Of a stretch of DNA of 64,000 nucleotides, positions 9,380-18,467 are shown one piece after another (the stretch's first letter is position 1; every line of letters starts with the position of its first letter). The stretch spans positions 1-64,000 of the forward strand of contig NZ_FOVD01000002.1 of NCBI RefSeq assembly GCF_900115055.1, given 5' to 3'. A program made the position numbers and the translations under genes. This stretch comes from Chryseobacterium oleae (lineage in GTDB: Bacteria > Bacteroidota > Bacteroidia > Flavobacteriales > Weeksellaceae). The notes beneath the pieces are model-generated. The model was not told the DNA's origin and searched no databases. It saw nothing but the letters and a program-made list of their open reading frames with translations.

Positions 9380-10318
9380 ATGAAAAAATATATTAGCACC
9401 CTTTTAGTATTAGTTTCGGGATTCGCTTTATCCCAGACTATTCTGAACGCAGCTTCTCCGGAAGAGTTCAGACAGATGAGAGAGGAAAACAAACAAAAAG
9501 TTGGTGATACTATTATTGATAAAACAGTAAAGCCTCTTGAATATGGTTTTGTAGAAGATAAAGATATCTTTAAGAGTATGTTTGTATGGGAGATCATCGA
9601 TATGAATGATAAGATCAACCAGCCTTTCTATTATGACAATCCGGACGGACTTTTGGCTACGCCTACAAGATCTCTATACCAGTTATTATTGGACGCTGCG
9701 TTAAGCGGTAAGATCGAACAGGTTTATGATGACGAAAACTTTACGGTGAAACTGTCGCCGGAAGGTATCCAAAAGAGATTGGAAAAAGTAATCATCAATG
9801 ATGCTGCTATTGATATCCTTAACTCCGGAAGACAATTAACAGATCAGGAGAAAAAAGAATATACCGACGTTTTCAAGACCACTACTGATAAAGTAAAAGT
9901 TCTTAAAATCATGGGTATGTGGTTTATCGATAAGAGAGACGGACAGATGAAATACAGACCTCTTGGTATTGCAGCAATGGGACCAGATCCAGCTGTACAG
10001 GGAGTTATTGGACCAGATGGTAAGCCGATTGCAAGTAATGACGAGCTTATTGACTTATTCTGGATCTTCTATCCAAATGCAAGAGACGTGTTGGCGAACA
10101 ACTTTGTGTACAACAGAAAAAACTCTTCTGCTGACCTTTCATTCGATGATATCATCAATGCAAGAAGATTCTCTTCCATTATTTACAAATCATCAAGCGG
10201 TTTAGGTGATGGTACGATCAAGGACTATATCCCTAAAGATGCTGACGATCAGTTAGCTGAAAGCGAAAGAATCAAAAATCAGATCCTAAGCATGGAAAAT
10301 GATATGTGGAATTACTAA
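9380..10318 (+). CDS. gldN: Gliding motility protein GldN (T9SS ring component, PorN)
   Basis: GldN is a periplasmic protein that forms a ring with GldK. A signal peptide is visible (MKKYISTLLVLVSGFALSQ), followed by a 290-residue globular domain containing the family segments VWEIIDMNDKINQPFYY near 74, KVLKIMGMWFIDKRDGQM near 172 and LIDLFWIFYPNARDVLAN near 222. The gene closes the gldKLMN operon and is followed 22 bases later by a strong terminator. An internal 80-residue open frame at 9963-10205 is a shadow. Confidence 0.95.
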   Translation: MKKYISTLLVLVSGFALSQTILNAASPEEFRQMREENKQKVGDTIIDKTVKPLEYGFVEDKDIFKSMFVWEIIDMNDKINQPFYYDNPDGLLATPTRSLYQLLLDAALSGKIEQVYDDENFTVKLSPEGIQKRLEKVIINDAAIDILNSGRQLTDQEKKEYTDVFKTTTDKVKVLKIMGMWFIDKRDGQMKYRPLGIAAMGPDPAVQGVIGPDGKPIASNDELIDLFWIFYPNARDVLANNFVYNRKNSSADLSFDDIINARRFSSIIYKSSSGLGDGTIKDYIPKDADDQLAESERIKNQILSMENDMWNY

Positions 10319-10340
10319 GATTTCACTTGATATTTATAGA

Positions 10341-10370
10341 AAACCTGAGTACTTTTACTCAGGTTTTTTT
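10341..10370 (+). terminator. Terminator of the gldKLMN operon
   Basis: Perfect 10-bp stem AAACCTGAGT (10341-10350) / ACTCAGGTTT (10357-10366) with a six-base loop and a run of T. It separates gldN from the next gene and shows that the longer upstream reading (from 10306) of the oxidoreductase frame is not its true start. Confidence 0.9.
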
Positions 10371-10374
10371 TATT

Positions 10375-11424
10375 ATGAAACATATAGACTATATCATCGT
10401 TGGAGACGGCTATGCGGGGTTGTTTTTCGCTCATCAGTTAATCAAGCATAACAAATCTTTCGTCCTTTTCTCAGAAGGCAGAAAGAGTGCGTCCCAGGTT
10501 TCTGCAGGAATTATCAATCCTGTAGTGCTTAAAAAATTCACGACATTCTGGAAAGCACAGGAACAGATCGACTTTCTTAAAGATACTTTAGCAGAGATAG
10601 AATCCTACACCGGAAAAAATTATCTGATCGATTCACCGATCCACAGAATTTTTCATGATGAAAATGAACAGAACCTTTGGGTAAAGAAATCCAAAAATGA
10701 AGAACTTTCCAGCTTTCTTGATGAAAAATTCGATCATTTAGAGGTGGTAAAAAACGACTTTAACACCGGAAAGGTCAATCAGTCTGCCAGGCTGAAAGTA
10801 AGTGGATTTTTCATGGATCTATTTGATTTTTTAGAAAAAAATGAATTTCTGATCAGAGAAAAATTCGATTACGGAAAAGTAGAAGCTTCTGAAGGCATTT
10901 ACAAAGAGCTTCAATTTAAAAATATAATATTCTGTGAAGGAATGGGGGTAAAAGAAAATCCTTTCTTTTCAGATATTGCAGTAGTTCCGAATAAGGGACA
11001 TCATATCAAAGTAAAACTTTCTGAGCCCATCCCGAATGATATCACCATTAAGAAGAAACATTTCCTGTTCCCGACAGATAACGGACTTCATTTCTACGGC
11101 GGAACTTATGACAGGGAGCAATTGCATCATCACATAGATGAATCTGCAGTAGCACAGCTCGTGAACGGACTGTCTGAAATTTATCCCCATGATTTTGATG
11201 TGGAAGAAGTGAATTTCGGTTTCAGGCCAACCGTAAAAGACAGAAGACCGATTATCGGAAGACACGGATCATTTCAGAATCTCTATGTATTCAATGGTCT
11301 TGGAGCCAGAGGAATCCTGAATGGCTGTTATTTCTCTCATAGCCTGTACCAGTTTATTGAAGAAAATATTCCGTTACATGAGGAAGTTTCAAGTGACAGA
11401 TTTAAGCCAGAAGCCAGAAGCTAG
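10375..11424 (+). CDS. FAD-dependent oxidoreductase (DAO family)
   Basis: The 349-residue protein starts MKHIDYIIVGDGYAGLFFAH, a beta strand plus GxGxxG dinucleotide motif for FAD binding. Further DAO features are SAGIINPVV near 41 and GFRPTVKDRRPIIGRHG near 282-298, and GLGARGILNG near 308, the C-terminal FAD contact. It resembles the amino-acid oxidase/MnmC-like oxidase group; substrate is unknown. I chose ATG 10375 because an upstream in-frame ATG at 10306 lies inside gldN and before the gldN terminator. The last nine residues (about 340-349) are encoded by an intergenic-type repeat (GAAGCCAGAAGC), so the native C-terminus may have been altered. Confidence 0.85.
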   Translation: MKHIDYIIVGDGYAGLFFAHQLIKHNKSFVLFSEGRKSASQVSAGIINPVVLKKFTTFWKAQEQIDFLKDTLAEIESYTGKNYLIDSPIHRIFHDENEQNLWVKKSKNEELSSFLDEKFDHLEVVKNDFNTGKVNQSARLKVSGFFMDLFDFLEKNEFLIREKFDYGKVEASEGIYKELQFKNIIFCEGMGVKENPFFSDIAVVPNKGHHIKVKLSEPIPNDITIKKKHFLFPTDNGLHFYGGTYDREQLHHHIDESAVAQLVNGLSEIYPHDFDVEEVNFGFRPTVKDRRPIIGRHGSFQNLYVFNGLGARGILNGCYFSHSLYQFIEENIPLHEEVSSDRFKPEARS

Positions 11425-11478
11425 AAGTAACTTTCAATATTCCGTAGAAATTCATAACTTCAGAAGAGAATTTAAACT

Positions 11479-11733
11479 ATGAATGAAAACATCCTGGGTA
11501 TTATAGCCGGAGTCCTTACCTCTATCTCCATGATCCCCCAACTGATCAAGGTGATCAAAGAGAAGAATGTGGACGATATTTCTCTGGTCATGCTGTTGGT
11601 CCTTATTTCAGGACTTTCGCTTTGGGTATGGTATGGTTTTAAGAAAGACGAATTGCCTATTATTTTGTCAAATGCATTTGCTGTTTTAGTCAATATAAGT
11701 CTGCTGGTAAGTTATATGATCTATAAGAAATAA
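11479..11733 (+). CDS. SemiSWEET-type sugar transporter
   Basis: An 84-residue protein with three hydrophobic helices and the PQ-loop SemiSWEET pattern: ILGIIAGVLTSISMIPQLIK, VDDISLVMLLVLISGLSLWVW and LPIILSNAFAVLVNISLLVS. The proline of the PQ motif (P20), a tryptophan near 49 and an asparagine in helix 3 (N65) are the expected substrate-pocket residues. SemiSWEETs dimerise to form a small sugar uniporter in the inner membrane; the sugar here is unknown. Single gene, closed by a terminator at 11734. Confidence 0.9.
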   Translation: MNENILGIIAGVLTSISMIPQLIKVIKEKNVDDISLVMLLVLISGLSLWVWYGFKKDELPIILSNAFAVLVNISLLVSYMIYKK

Positions 11734-11769
11734 AAAAAGGTAGCTGAGAAATTCAAAGCCACCTTTTTA
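11734..11769. terminator. Bidirectional terminator between SemiSWEET and META gene
   Basis: Arms AAAAAGGTAGCT (11734-11745) and AGCCACCTTTTT (11757-11768) pair with one mismatch. A-rich on one side, T-rich on the other, so it can end the converging genes on both strands. Confidence 0.8.
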
Positions 11770-11791
11770 TATCGTAAAATTTTAAATTCAA

Positions 11792-12226
11792 TTAAGGCTG
11801 AAGAACAAATTTAGCCAAAGGAGCCATTCTCGCCTTGTTTAAGGTCAGCGTGTTTCCATTCACAGAATAATTATCTGCAGCAAGCAAAGCTTTGGTGAAT
11901 AGCTGTTCCGTTTCAAGATCATCACAGGCCATCATCGTAGACATTCCCTGATTGAACTTGATTCTCATCATTTCAGGCTTGATCTCGAAAGTGCCTCCAA
12001 CGCCATTACAGCCGCCGTTACCTTCATATCTCATGCCTTCCGTATTGAGCTTGAAATAAGGATTGCTTTTAGGATTCTTAAGCTTGATAGGCTGTCCGTT
12101 CAGTTCCGTAAGCTTCCATGTTTTTCCCATGATATCTGTTGTCGTTTTCTGTGCCGGTGGCGTCTTACATCCAGTAAGAAATACCAGTAAAAAAAAGGCA
12201 GATAAATAGTAATACAAGTTTTTCAT
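11792..12226 (-). CDS. META domain (HslJ-like) lipoprotein
   Basis: A 144-residue exported lipoprotein: signal FFLLVFLTGC with Cys20, then a META/HslJ domain recognised by KTWKLTELNGQPI near 33-45, GGCNGVGGTFEI near 72-83, and MACDDLETEQLF near 99. HslJ-type domains occur in heat-shock/envelope proteins linked with novobiocin resistance in E. coli; here the role is unknown. The next gene on this strand (12272-12664) ends 45 bases upstream, so the two may be co-transcribed. Confidence 0.88.
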   Translation of the reverse strand: MKNLYYYLSAFFLLVFLTGCKTPPAQKTTTDIMGKTWKLTELNGQPIKLKNPKSNPYFKLNTEGMRYEGNGGCNGVGGTFEIKPEMMRIKFNQGMSTMMACDDLETEQLFTKALLAADNYSVNGNTLTLNKARMAPLAKFVLQP

Positions 12227-12271
12227 AGTTTATTATTTTGTGTGGGTTGGGTAGTGTATTAAGGCCTCAGA

Positions 12272-12664
12272 TTAGTAAGAAGCCATTTTTGTAGATCCGG
12301 ATCCTTTAGGGTCACGCTTGGCATGAAACAGAACCATATCTACATTTTTTTTCAGTAAAGTAATATTTCCTTTGATATCCGAATACTGATATTCTTCATT
12401 ACTGGCCGTGTACTCAGGAAGAGCATCGCTTTTCTTAAGATCATACGTTTTGCCTTCCAGATGTACGGTTGCTGTGTTTTTTGTGTGGTTGATGGTAACT
12501 TCAATTTTTTCCCCGTAATTGTCGGTGAAAACGTCTTTAGAGATCTCATCCTTGTTTTCAGGTGCAGCTTCGGTAAGTGTTTCCGCTTCTTTGCCCGGAT
12601 GCTTACACGCTGTTGAGGAAAGGACTGCCAGCCCCATAAGAACCGATGTGAATAATTTTTTCAT
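12272..12664 (-). CDS. Hypothetical lipoprotein
   Basis: A 130-residue protein with a lipoprotein signal (LMGLAVLSSTAC, Cys20) and a small predicted beta domain, including TDNYGEKIEVTINHTKNTAT and VHLEGKTYDL, which resembles MliC/lysozyme-inhibitor-like folds in its spacing, though I do not assign it. Probably first gene of a two-gene unit with the META lipoprotein. The 60-residue frame on the other strand is a shadow. Confidence 0.7.
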   Translation of the reverse strand: MKKLFTSVLMGLAVLSSTACKHPGKEAETLTEAAPENKDEISKDVFTDNYGEKIEVTINHTKNTATVHLEGKTYDLKKSDALPEYTASNEEYQYSDIKGNITLLKKNVDMVLFHAKRDPKGSGSTKMASY

Positions 12665-12808
12665 AGTGATAAGTGATTTGAATAGGTGTCATGAATTGTG
12701 ATATTAATACTATATAAATTTACAAATATTTTTATTAAATATATGTTAATTTTACATAAATTAATCTGATATTTCTATCTGTTAAGCTTTACGCCTCCTT
12801 ACAGTATT

Positions 12809-12827
12809 CTTTTATAGTCTATAAAAG
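12809..12827. promoter_or_regulatory. Perfect 9-bp dyad, possible operator
   Basis: CTTTTATAG and CTATAAAAG are exact inverted repeats with a single T between them. It is about 145 bases upstream of the lipoprotein gene starting at 12664. No poly-T tail, so not a terminator; a regulator site is inference. Confidence 0.3.
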
Positions 12828-13039
12828 TAAGTATGTTTAATAAAGATTTGCTGAGCGGGTAACCGTTGGAATACTGGTTTAGACAGCCGGTTGTAAGAAT
12901 AAAAAAGTACAGTTTTTTTTCACGTTATATTTGTTGTTTTAATGTGCTGCAAAAGTATTGAAAATTCTATGATGCTGATACACAGTAAAAAATGATTTAA
13001 ATCATATGCGAGATACTTTTTTTTTGGGGGAAGAAATGA

Positions 13040-13067
13040 AAAAAGAGAACTGAAAATTCAGTTCTCT
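13040..13067 (-). terminator. Rho-independent terminator of a small minus-strand transcript
   Basis: Perfect 11-bp arms AGAGAACTGAA (13044-13054) and TTCAGTTCTCT (13057-13067). On the minus strand the hairpin is followed by TTTTTTCATTTC. There is no annotated gene upstream except the 15-codon frame at 13111-13158. Confidence 0.75.
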
Positions 13068-13110
13068 CTGGTGGGTCAAATTGTATCTTTAATTGAATGT
13101 TGATACAGGA

Positions 13111-13158
13111 TTAAAGCCCTGCAGAACATATTCTGTTTTTAACAATTAAAGTTTTCAT
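13111..13158 (-). CDS. Candidate 15-residue peptide (or sRNA) upstream of a terminator
   Basis: The minus strand has an ATG-to-TAA frame coding MKTLIVKNRICSAGL, 43 bases before a strong terminator. The AT-rich flanks contain TATTTTTA boxes near 13183-13190 that could be a weak -7 element. A frame of this size arises by chance, so the transcript itself is better supported than translation. It may equally be a short regulatory RNA. Confidence 0.3.
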   Translation of the reverse strand: MKTLIVKNRICSAGL

Positions 13159-13607
13159 GGTTATAGTGGTTGTTAGTTTTAAAAATAAGTCATAAAAAAT
13201 TAAATATTCCGATAGTCAATTACATGAAAGTTTAAAAATAAAATCCTTCCATTAAATTAAGTAACTGTACCCAATTGTTAATTAATTACTGATAATTTTT
13301 CATAAATATACAAATTATTATGATTAATATTAATCAATATTGAATTTTTAAATAATATTTAATCTTCAATTCAAATTTTAAGGTATGTTAACCATTTTTG
13401 AAAGTAATTTATTCTTACTTAAATCAAATATTGTGTTTAAAATTTATAATAAAATTGTATTGTGCGTTGTTTATACCTGTAATTGTTAAAATTGAATGAA
13501 TTTTCACCGTGTTTTCATAAGAAAAAAATGCGTGTTTTCTGCATTCAGCTAATTTAAAGGAGCGTTAAATTTTGTTAATCTATTATGAGGGTATGCATTT
13601 CTAAGTG

Positions 13608-13615
13608 TACATTTG
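13608..13615 (+). promoter_or_regulatory. -7 box TACATTTG of the small membrane-protein gene
   Basis: Exact TAnnTTTG match only 10 bases upstream of the ATG at 13626, which would give a nearly leaderless message. Confidence 0.45.
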
Positions 13616-13625
13616 CCACTTCAAA

Positions 13626-14015
13626 ATGAGAAACGTATTAGTATATTTTTTGACCGGCCTTTTTCTGCTCTTCGTAGTAGAAAGCAGACTCGATGTCAAA
13701 ACACTTCGAAATGACTATTCCGGTCATGTTTCTCATCATTTGCCAAAAAAAGCCAACCGCCTGAACCAGACTTTTGAAAAATTGTCGGTACAGCAGATGG
13801 CAGACAATATTGATAATTCCACATTAGAGCTTGCTGAGGATAGCTTTCAGTTGTCTGATACCATTCAGATGATTGCTGTATTGGCCGGTGTATTCAGTCT
13901 TGTCTATATTTTTGGTCTTCGTTCTTCTAAAAGCAGAAAACCCTCTATCAATGGTTTTCTTTCGCTGTATTCCAATGTTAAAACATTCATTCTGATCCGT
14001 TCTATCAGAATCTAA
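13626..14015 (+). CDS. Hypothetical small membrane protein
   Basis: A 129-residue protein of unknown function. An N-terminal hydrophobic segment (VLVYFLTGLFLLFVV) and a second one near residues 82-100 (IQMIAVLAGVFSLVYIFGL) suggest two membrane passes with a basic, serine-rich end. I prefer ATG 13626 to the in-frame ATG at 13605 because the -7 box TACATTTG lies between them. The gene is 149 bases upstream of the RND efflux operon, same strand; a functional link is not shown. Confidence 0.6.
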   Translation: MRNVLVYFLTGLFLLFVVESRLDVKTLRNDYSGHVSHHLPKKANRLNQTFEKLSVQQMADNIDNSTLELAEDSFQLSDTIQMIAVLAGVFSLVYIFGLRSSKSRKPSINGFLSLYSNVKTFILIRSIRI

Positions 14016-14164
14016 AAAATCATTTTTCTTGATCCCTTTTCTGTCCGTATTCCGGGTGGGAGATCTACTGCATTGCCTATGCCGGTAATCATGACGATGC
14101 AGGAATTCCATTACCGTTTATTCCCATTCAAAACATTAACGAATTTATATTAAACTCTAGAATT

Positions 14165-15250
14165 ATGATCAAAAGAGTTGCCTCAGGCATTGCGATAAGC
14201 ACCCTTTTATTGACTGTTGGCTGCAGTCAGAAGAAAGAAGAAAAAGAAGAAGCCACAGTATATCCCGTCACCAGCCCTGTCAAAATGGACACGGTAATCA
14301 ACAAAGAATACGTAGCCCAAATCCAATCTGTGAAAAACATCGAACTCCGTGCACAGGAAAAAGGATTTCTTGAAAAAATTTATGTAGACGAAGGCCAGTA
14401 TGTACAGGCAGGACAAACCCTGTTCAGAATTATGCCTCAGCTGTACCAGGCTGAATTATTGAAAGCCAAAGCTGAAGTAGAACAGGCAAGCATTGAACTG
14501 AAAAATGCCAGCACATTGGCCAGCAACAATATCGTTTCTAAAAACGAGAGAGCAATGGCCAAAGCTAAGCTGGACGCTGCTAATGCTGAAATGAAACTGG
14601 CTCAGATTCATTTGTCTTTTACAGACATTAAAGCTCCGTTTTCAGGAGTGATCAACAGAATTCCTTTAAAATTAGGTAGCCTTGTAGACGAAGGAGATTT
14701 ACTAACTTCTTTATCAGACAACACCAACGTTTACAGTTATTTTAACGTTTCAGAGCCGGAATATTTAACCTATCAGACCCACGCTGCCGACAGAGGAAGC
14801 AAGGAAGTGTCTTTGATTATGGCTAATGGAGAAATGCTTCCTCAGAAAGGAGAAATCCAGACTATAGAAGGAGAATTCGACAACGAAACAGGAAATATTG
14901 CTTTCAGAGCAAAATTCCCAAACCCGGATAAGCTCCTTAGAAACGGGGAAACCGGAAAAGTACAGATGACGATGCCTGTACATAATGCGTTGATCATTCC
15001 ACAGAAAGCGACGTATGAAATTCAGGATCAGAAATATGTATTCATCATCGATAAAAATGGAAAAGCAAAATCCAGAAACATAAAAGTAGCTTACGAACTG
15101 CCCGATCTTTATGTGGTAGGATCAGGGCTTGCCGAGGGAGATAAAATCCTTTTAGAAGGGGTACAGAAGGTGAAAGATGACCAGAAAATACAGTCCAAAT
15201 TCCAGGATCCTAAAAAAGTTCTTCAGTCATTGAAACTAAAAGCAGAGTAG
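14165..15250 (+). CDS. RND efflux periplasmic adaptor (MFP) lipoprotein
   Basis: A 361-residue AcrA/MexA-type membrane fusion protein that links the inner-membrane pump with the outer-membrane channel. Lipobox LLTVGC at Cys20. A biotinyl-lipoyl-like half motif is near residues 57-92 (AQEKGFLEKIYVDEGQYVQAG), a short helical hairpin (residues 95-140) and the closing lipoyl half near 157 (IKAPFSGVINRIPLKLGSLV), then beta-barrel and membrane-proximal domains. First gene of a three-gene tripartite efflux operon; 22 bases to the permease. Confidence 0.93.
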   Translation: MIKRVASGIAISTLLLTVGCSQKKEEKEEATVYPVTSPVKMDTVINKEYVAQIQSVKNIELRAQEKGFLEKIYVDEGQYVQAGQTLFRIMPQLYQAELLKAKAEVEQASIELKNASTLASNNIVSKNERAMAKAKLDAANAEMKLAQIHLSFTDIKAPFSGVINRIPLKLGSLVDEGDLLTSLSDNTNVYSYFNVSEPEYLTYQTHAADRGSKEVSLIMANGEMLPQKGEIQTIEGEFDNETGNIAFRAKFPNPDKLLRNGETGKVQMTMPVHNALIIPQKATYEIQDQKYVFIIDKNGKAKSRNIKVAYELPDLYVVGSGLAEGDKILLEGVQKVKDDQKIQSKFQDPKKVLQSLKLKAE

Positions 15251-15272
15251 TCTACTCGTAAAACGAAGCAGT

Positions 15273-18200
15273 ATGTTTAAGAAATTCATCCGCAGACCTG
15301 TTCTGTCTATCGTGATCTCACTGATCATCGTATTTATGGGAGTTCTGTCGCTGGTAAAACTTCCAGTGACCCAGTTTCCCTCCATTTCACCCCCTAAAGT
15401 AAATATCACCGCAGAATATCCGGGAGCTAACAACGAACTATTGATTAAATCGGTAGTAATTCCCCTCGAAAGAGGATTGAACGGAGTTCCGGGTATGAAA
15501 TATATGACGTCCGATGCCGGTAACGACGGGGAAGCATCCATTCAGATCGTATTTGATCTTGGAACTGATCCCAATGTAGCCGCAGTAAACGTTCAAAACC
15601 GTGTATCTTCCGTGGTCAACAAACTTCCGCCGCTGGTCGTGCGTGAAGGGGTAAAAATTACCCGTGAAGAACCTAACATGTTGATGTACATTAACCTGTA
15701 CAGTGACGATCCCAAAGCTGACCAGAAATTCCTTTTCAACTATGCTGATATCAACGTGATGTCCGAATTGAGAAGGGTAAGTGGAGTAGGTTTCGCAGAT
15801 ATCCTCGGAACCCGTGAATATGCAATGCGTATTTGGCTTAAACCGGACAGGCTTACCGCTTATAATATTTCCGCAGACGAAGTAATGGAATCCCTGAACC
15901 AGCAGAGTTTGGAAGCTTCTCCGGGTAAAACGGGGGAAAGCTCAGGAAAACGTTCTCAGTCTTTCGAATATATTCTGAAATATTCCGGACGTTTCAACAA
16001 TGAAAAAGATTACGGAAATATTATCCTGAAAGCAAAACCGGGAGGAGAATTTGTAAGATTAAAAGATGTGGCTGATATAGAATTCGGTTCGTCCATGTAT
16101 GATATCTATTCAACACTGAACGGAAAACCTTCTGCCGCAATTACAGTAAAACAGTCTTACGGTTCCAATGCAAGTGACGTTATCAAAAATGTGAAAGCTT
16201 TGATGAAAGATCTTGAGAAAAACAACTTCCCGAAAGGAATGCACTATGACATCAGTTATGACGTTTCAAGATTCCTGGATGCATCCATGGAGAAGGTTAT
16301 TCACACCTTATTTGAAGCCTTTATCCTGGTAGCCATCGTGGTATTCCTGTTCCTTGGAGACTGGCGTTCAACCTTAATTCCTGCGCTGGCAGTTCCGGTT
16401 TCACTGGTTGGAACATTTGCCGTCATGTCCGCATTTGGAATTACGCTGAACATGATCTCACTATTTGCATTGGTAATGGCCATCGGGGTCGTCGTCGATG
16501 ATGCGATTGTAGTGATTGAAGCCGTTCACGCAAAGATGGAAGAAAAAGGACTTTCTCCTTTAAAAGCTACGGAAGAAGCGATGCATGAAATCAGTGGGGC
16601 AATTATTGCGATCACTTTGGTAATGGCATCCGTATTCATTCCGATTGCATTTATGTCAGGTCCGGTTGGGGTATTTTACCGTCAGTTCTCCATTACGATG
16701 GCTTCAGCGATCATCCTTTCAGGGGTTGTAGCTTTGACACTGACTCCGGCTTTATGTGCTTTGATCTTAAGAAATCACCACGGAAAAGCCAAAAAGAGAA
16801 CACCGATCACTATTTTCTTAGATAAATTCAACAATTTATTCACGAAAGGAGCCGGAAGATATGAGAAAATGCTTAACAAAACAGTTAAGAAAAAGTCCAT
16901 TACACTTCCTTTATTACTGGCATTCTGTGCCTGTACATTCTTCTTAAGCAACTCTCTTCCTTCAGGATTTATTCCGGCGGAAGATCAGGGAATGATTTAT
17001 GCCATCATCCAGACACCTCCGGGATCTACTCTTGAAAGAACGAATCAGATTGCGAAAGAATTATTAAGAGAATCTGAAGATATCGATGGGGTACAGTCCG
17101 TTTCTTCACTGGCTGGTTATGAAATCCTGACAGAAGGTACGGGATCCAACTCGGGAACGTGTCTGATCAACCTTAAAAGTTGGGAAGAACGTAAAGAATC
17201 TGCCGCAGAAATCATTGAAAAGCTTGAGGAAAAAGCCAAAAATATTCCCGGTGCCAATATAGAATTCTTCCAGCCTCCTTCCATTCCTGGTTATGGTGCT
17301 GCGGGAGGTTTCGAACTCCGTTTGCTTGATAAAGCAGGAAGTGGAGATTATCATAAAATGGAGCAGGTAAGTAATGATTTTGTTAAAGAACTGAAGAAAC
17401 GTCCTGAACTTGGGTCTGCATTTACCTTCTATTCTGCAAGTTTCCCTCAGTACATGCTGAAAGTGGATAATGATCTTGCCGAGCAGAAAGGGGTAACGAT
17501 CCAAAGTGCAATGGATAACCTGTCTACATTAATCGGTTCCAACTATGAGACCAGTTTCATCCGTTTTGACAGACCGTATAAAGTGATTGTACAGGCTGGG
17601 CCGCAATACCGTGCACTGCCTACCGATTTGCTTAAGCTTTATGTGAAAAATGATAAAGAACAGATGGTTCCGTATTCTGATTTTATGAAAATGCAAAAAG
17701 TATATGGATTGTCAGAGATCACAAGACACAATATGTATAACTCCGCAGAGGTGAGTGGTACTCCGGCACCGGGATACAGTAGTGGACAGGCTATTAAAGC
17801 GATTCAGGAAGTTGCTGATAAAACACTTCCGAGAGGTTTCGGTATCGACTGGGCGGGTATCTCTAAAGACGAGGTGAGCAGAGGAAATGAAGCGGTATTT
17901 ATTTTCTTGGTCTGTCTTGGATTTGTGTATCTGATTCTTGCAGCGCAGTATGAAAGCTTTATCCTGCCGTTGCCGGTGATCTTATCCCTTCCGACAGGTA
18001 TTTTCGGAGCATTCTTATGCCTGAAATTATTAGGCCTTGAAAACAACATTTACGCTCAGGTGGCGATGGTCATGTTGATTGGTCTGTTGGGTAAAAATGC
18101 TGTATTGATCGTTGAATTTGCCGTTCAGAAGAAAGCAGAAGAAGGAATTCCTGTAGCGCAGGCAGCTATCGAAGGGGCAGCTATCCGTTTCCGTCCGATC

Positions 18201-18467
18201 CTGATGACCTCATTTGCCTTTATCGCGGGTCTTATTCCGTTGGTAATGGCCACCGGACCGGGAGCTGTAGGAAACCGAACAATTGGTACGGCCGCAGCAG
18301 GAGGAATGCTGATAGGAACGATCTTCGGACTGATGATTATTCCGGGTCTGTATTATATTTTCGGAACCATTGCAGAGAAATCGAGGCTGGCAAGATATGA
18401 AGAAGAGAATCCTTTAACAGAACAAACTGAACCTTATCAACACGATGATAAACATGAAGATTTATAA
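15273..18467 (+). CDS. RND efflux transporter permease (HAE1 family, AcrB-like)
   Basis: A 1064-residue proton-driven drug exporter. It starts MFKKFIRRPVLSIVISLIIV, the usual first helix; the TM4 motif GVVVDDAIVVIEAVHAK (near residues 405-421) carries the paired aspartates of proton relay, and the duplicated second half contains GLLGKNAVLIVEFAVQ with its key lysine. Two large periplasmic loops and 12 helices are evident. It overlaps the outer-membrane gene by 23 bases. Substrates are not predictable from sequence; multidrug efflux is the family role. Confidence 0.95.
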   Translation: MFKKFIRRPVLSIVISLIIVFMGVLSLVKLPVTQFPSISPPKVNITAEYPGANNELLIKSVVIPLERGLNGVPGMKYMTSDAGNDGEASIQIVFDLGTDPNVAAVNVQNRVSSVVNKLPPLVVREGVKITREEPNMLMYINLYSDDPKADQKFLFNYADINVMSELRRVSGVGFADILGTREYAMRIWLKPDRLTAYNISADEVMESLNQQSLEASPGKTGESSGKRSQSFEYILKYSGRFNNEKDYGNIILKAKPGGEFVRLKDVADIEFGSSMYDIYSTLNGKPSAAITVKQSYGSNASDVIKNVKALMKDLEKNNFPKGMHYDISYDVSRFLDASMEKVIHTLFEAFILVAIVVFLFLGDWRSTLIPALAVPVSLVGTFAVMSAFGITLNMISLFALVMAIGVVVDDAIVVIEAVHAKMEEKGLSPLKATEEAMHEISGAIIAITLVMASVFIPIAFMSGPVGVFYRQFSITMASAIILSGVVALTLTPALCALILRNHHGKAKKRTPITIFLDKFNNLFTKGAGRYEKMLNKTVKKKSITLPLLLAFCACTFFLSNSLPSGFIPAEDQGMIYAIIQTPPGSTLERTNQIAKELLRESEDIDGVQSVSSLAGYEILTEGTGSNSGTCLINLKSWEERKESAAEIIEKLEEKAKNIPGANIEFFQPPSIPGYGAAGGFELRLLDKAGSGDYHKMEQVSNDFVKELKKRPELGSAFTFYSASFPQYMLKVDNDLAEQKGVTIQSAMDNLSTLIGSNYETSFIRFDRPYKVIVQAGPQYRALPTDLLKLYVKNDKEQMVPYSDFMKMQKVYGLSEITRHNMYNSAEVSGTPAPGYSSGQAIKAIQEVADKTLPRGFGIDWAGISKDEVSRGNEAVFIFLVCLGFVYLILAAQYESFILPLPVILSLPTGIFGAFLCLKLLGLENNIYAQVAMVMLIGLLGKNAVLIVEFAVQKKAEEGIPVAQAAIEGAAIRFRPILMTSFAFIAGLIPLVMATGPGAVGNRTIGTAAAGGMLIGTIFGLMIIPGLYYIFGTIAEKSRLARYEEENPLTEQTEPYQHDDKHEDL

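Larger units (their letters stand above)
12665..13625. other. Gene-poor stretch of about 960 bases
   Basis: Very AT-rich. It holds a perfect dyad at 12809-12827, a possible minute minus-strand transcript (15-codon frame 13111-13158 with terminator 13040-13067) and a -7 box at 13608 for the next gene. I see no ORF of normal size, tRNA or rRNA. Confidence 0.7.

Noticed and set aside
10306..10374. Upstream start for the FAD oxidoreductase
   Set aside because: It lies in the end of gldN and before the gldN terminator; MKHIDYIIVGDGYAG at 10375 is the natural family start.
12519..12701. Plus-strand ORF of 60 codons opposite a lipoprotein gene
   Set aside because: Pure shadow of the gene at 12272-12664; no promoter or domain.
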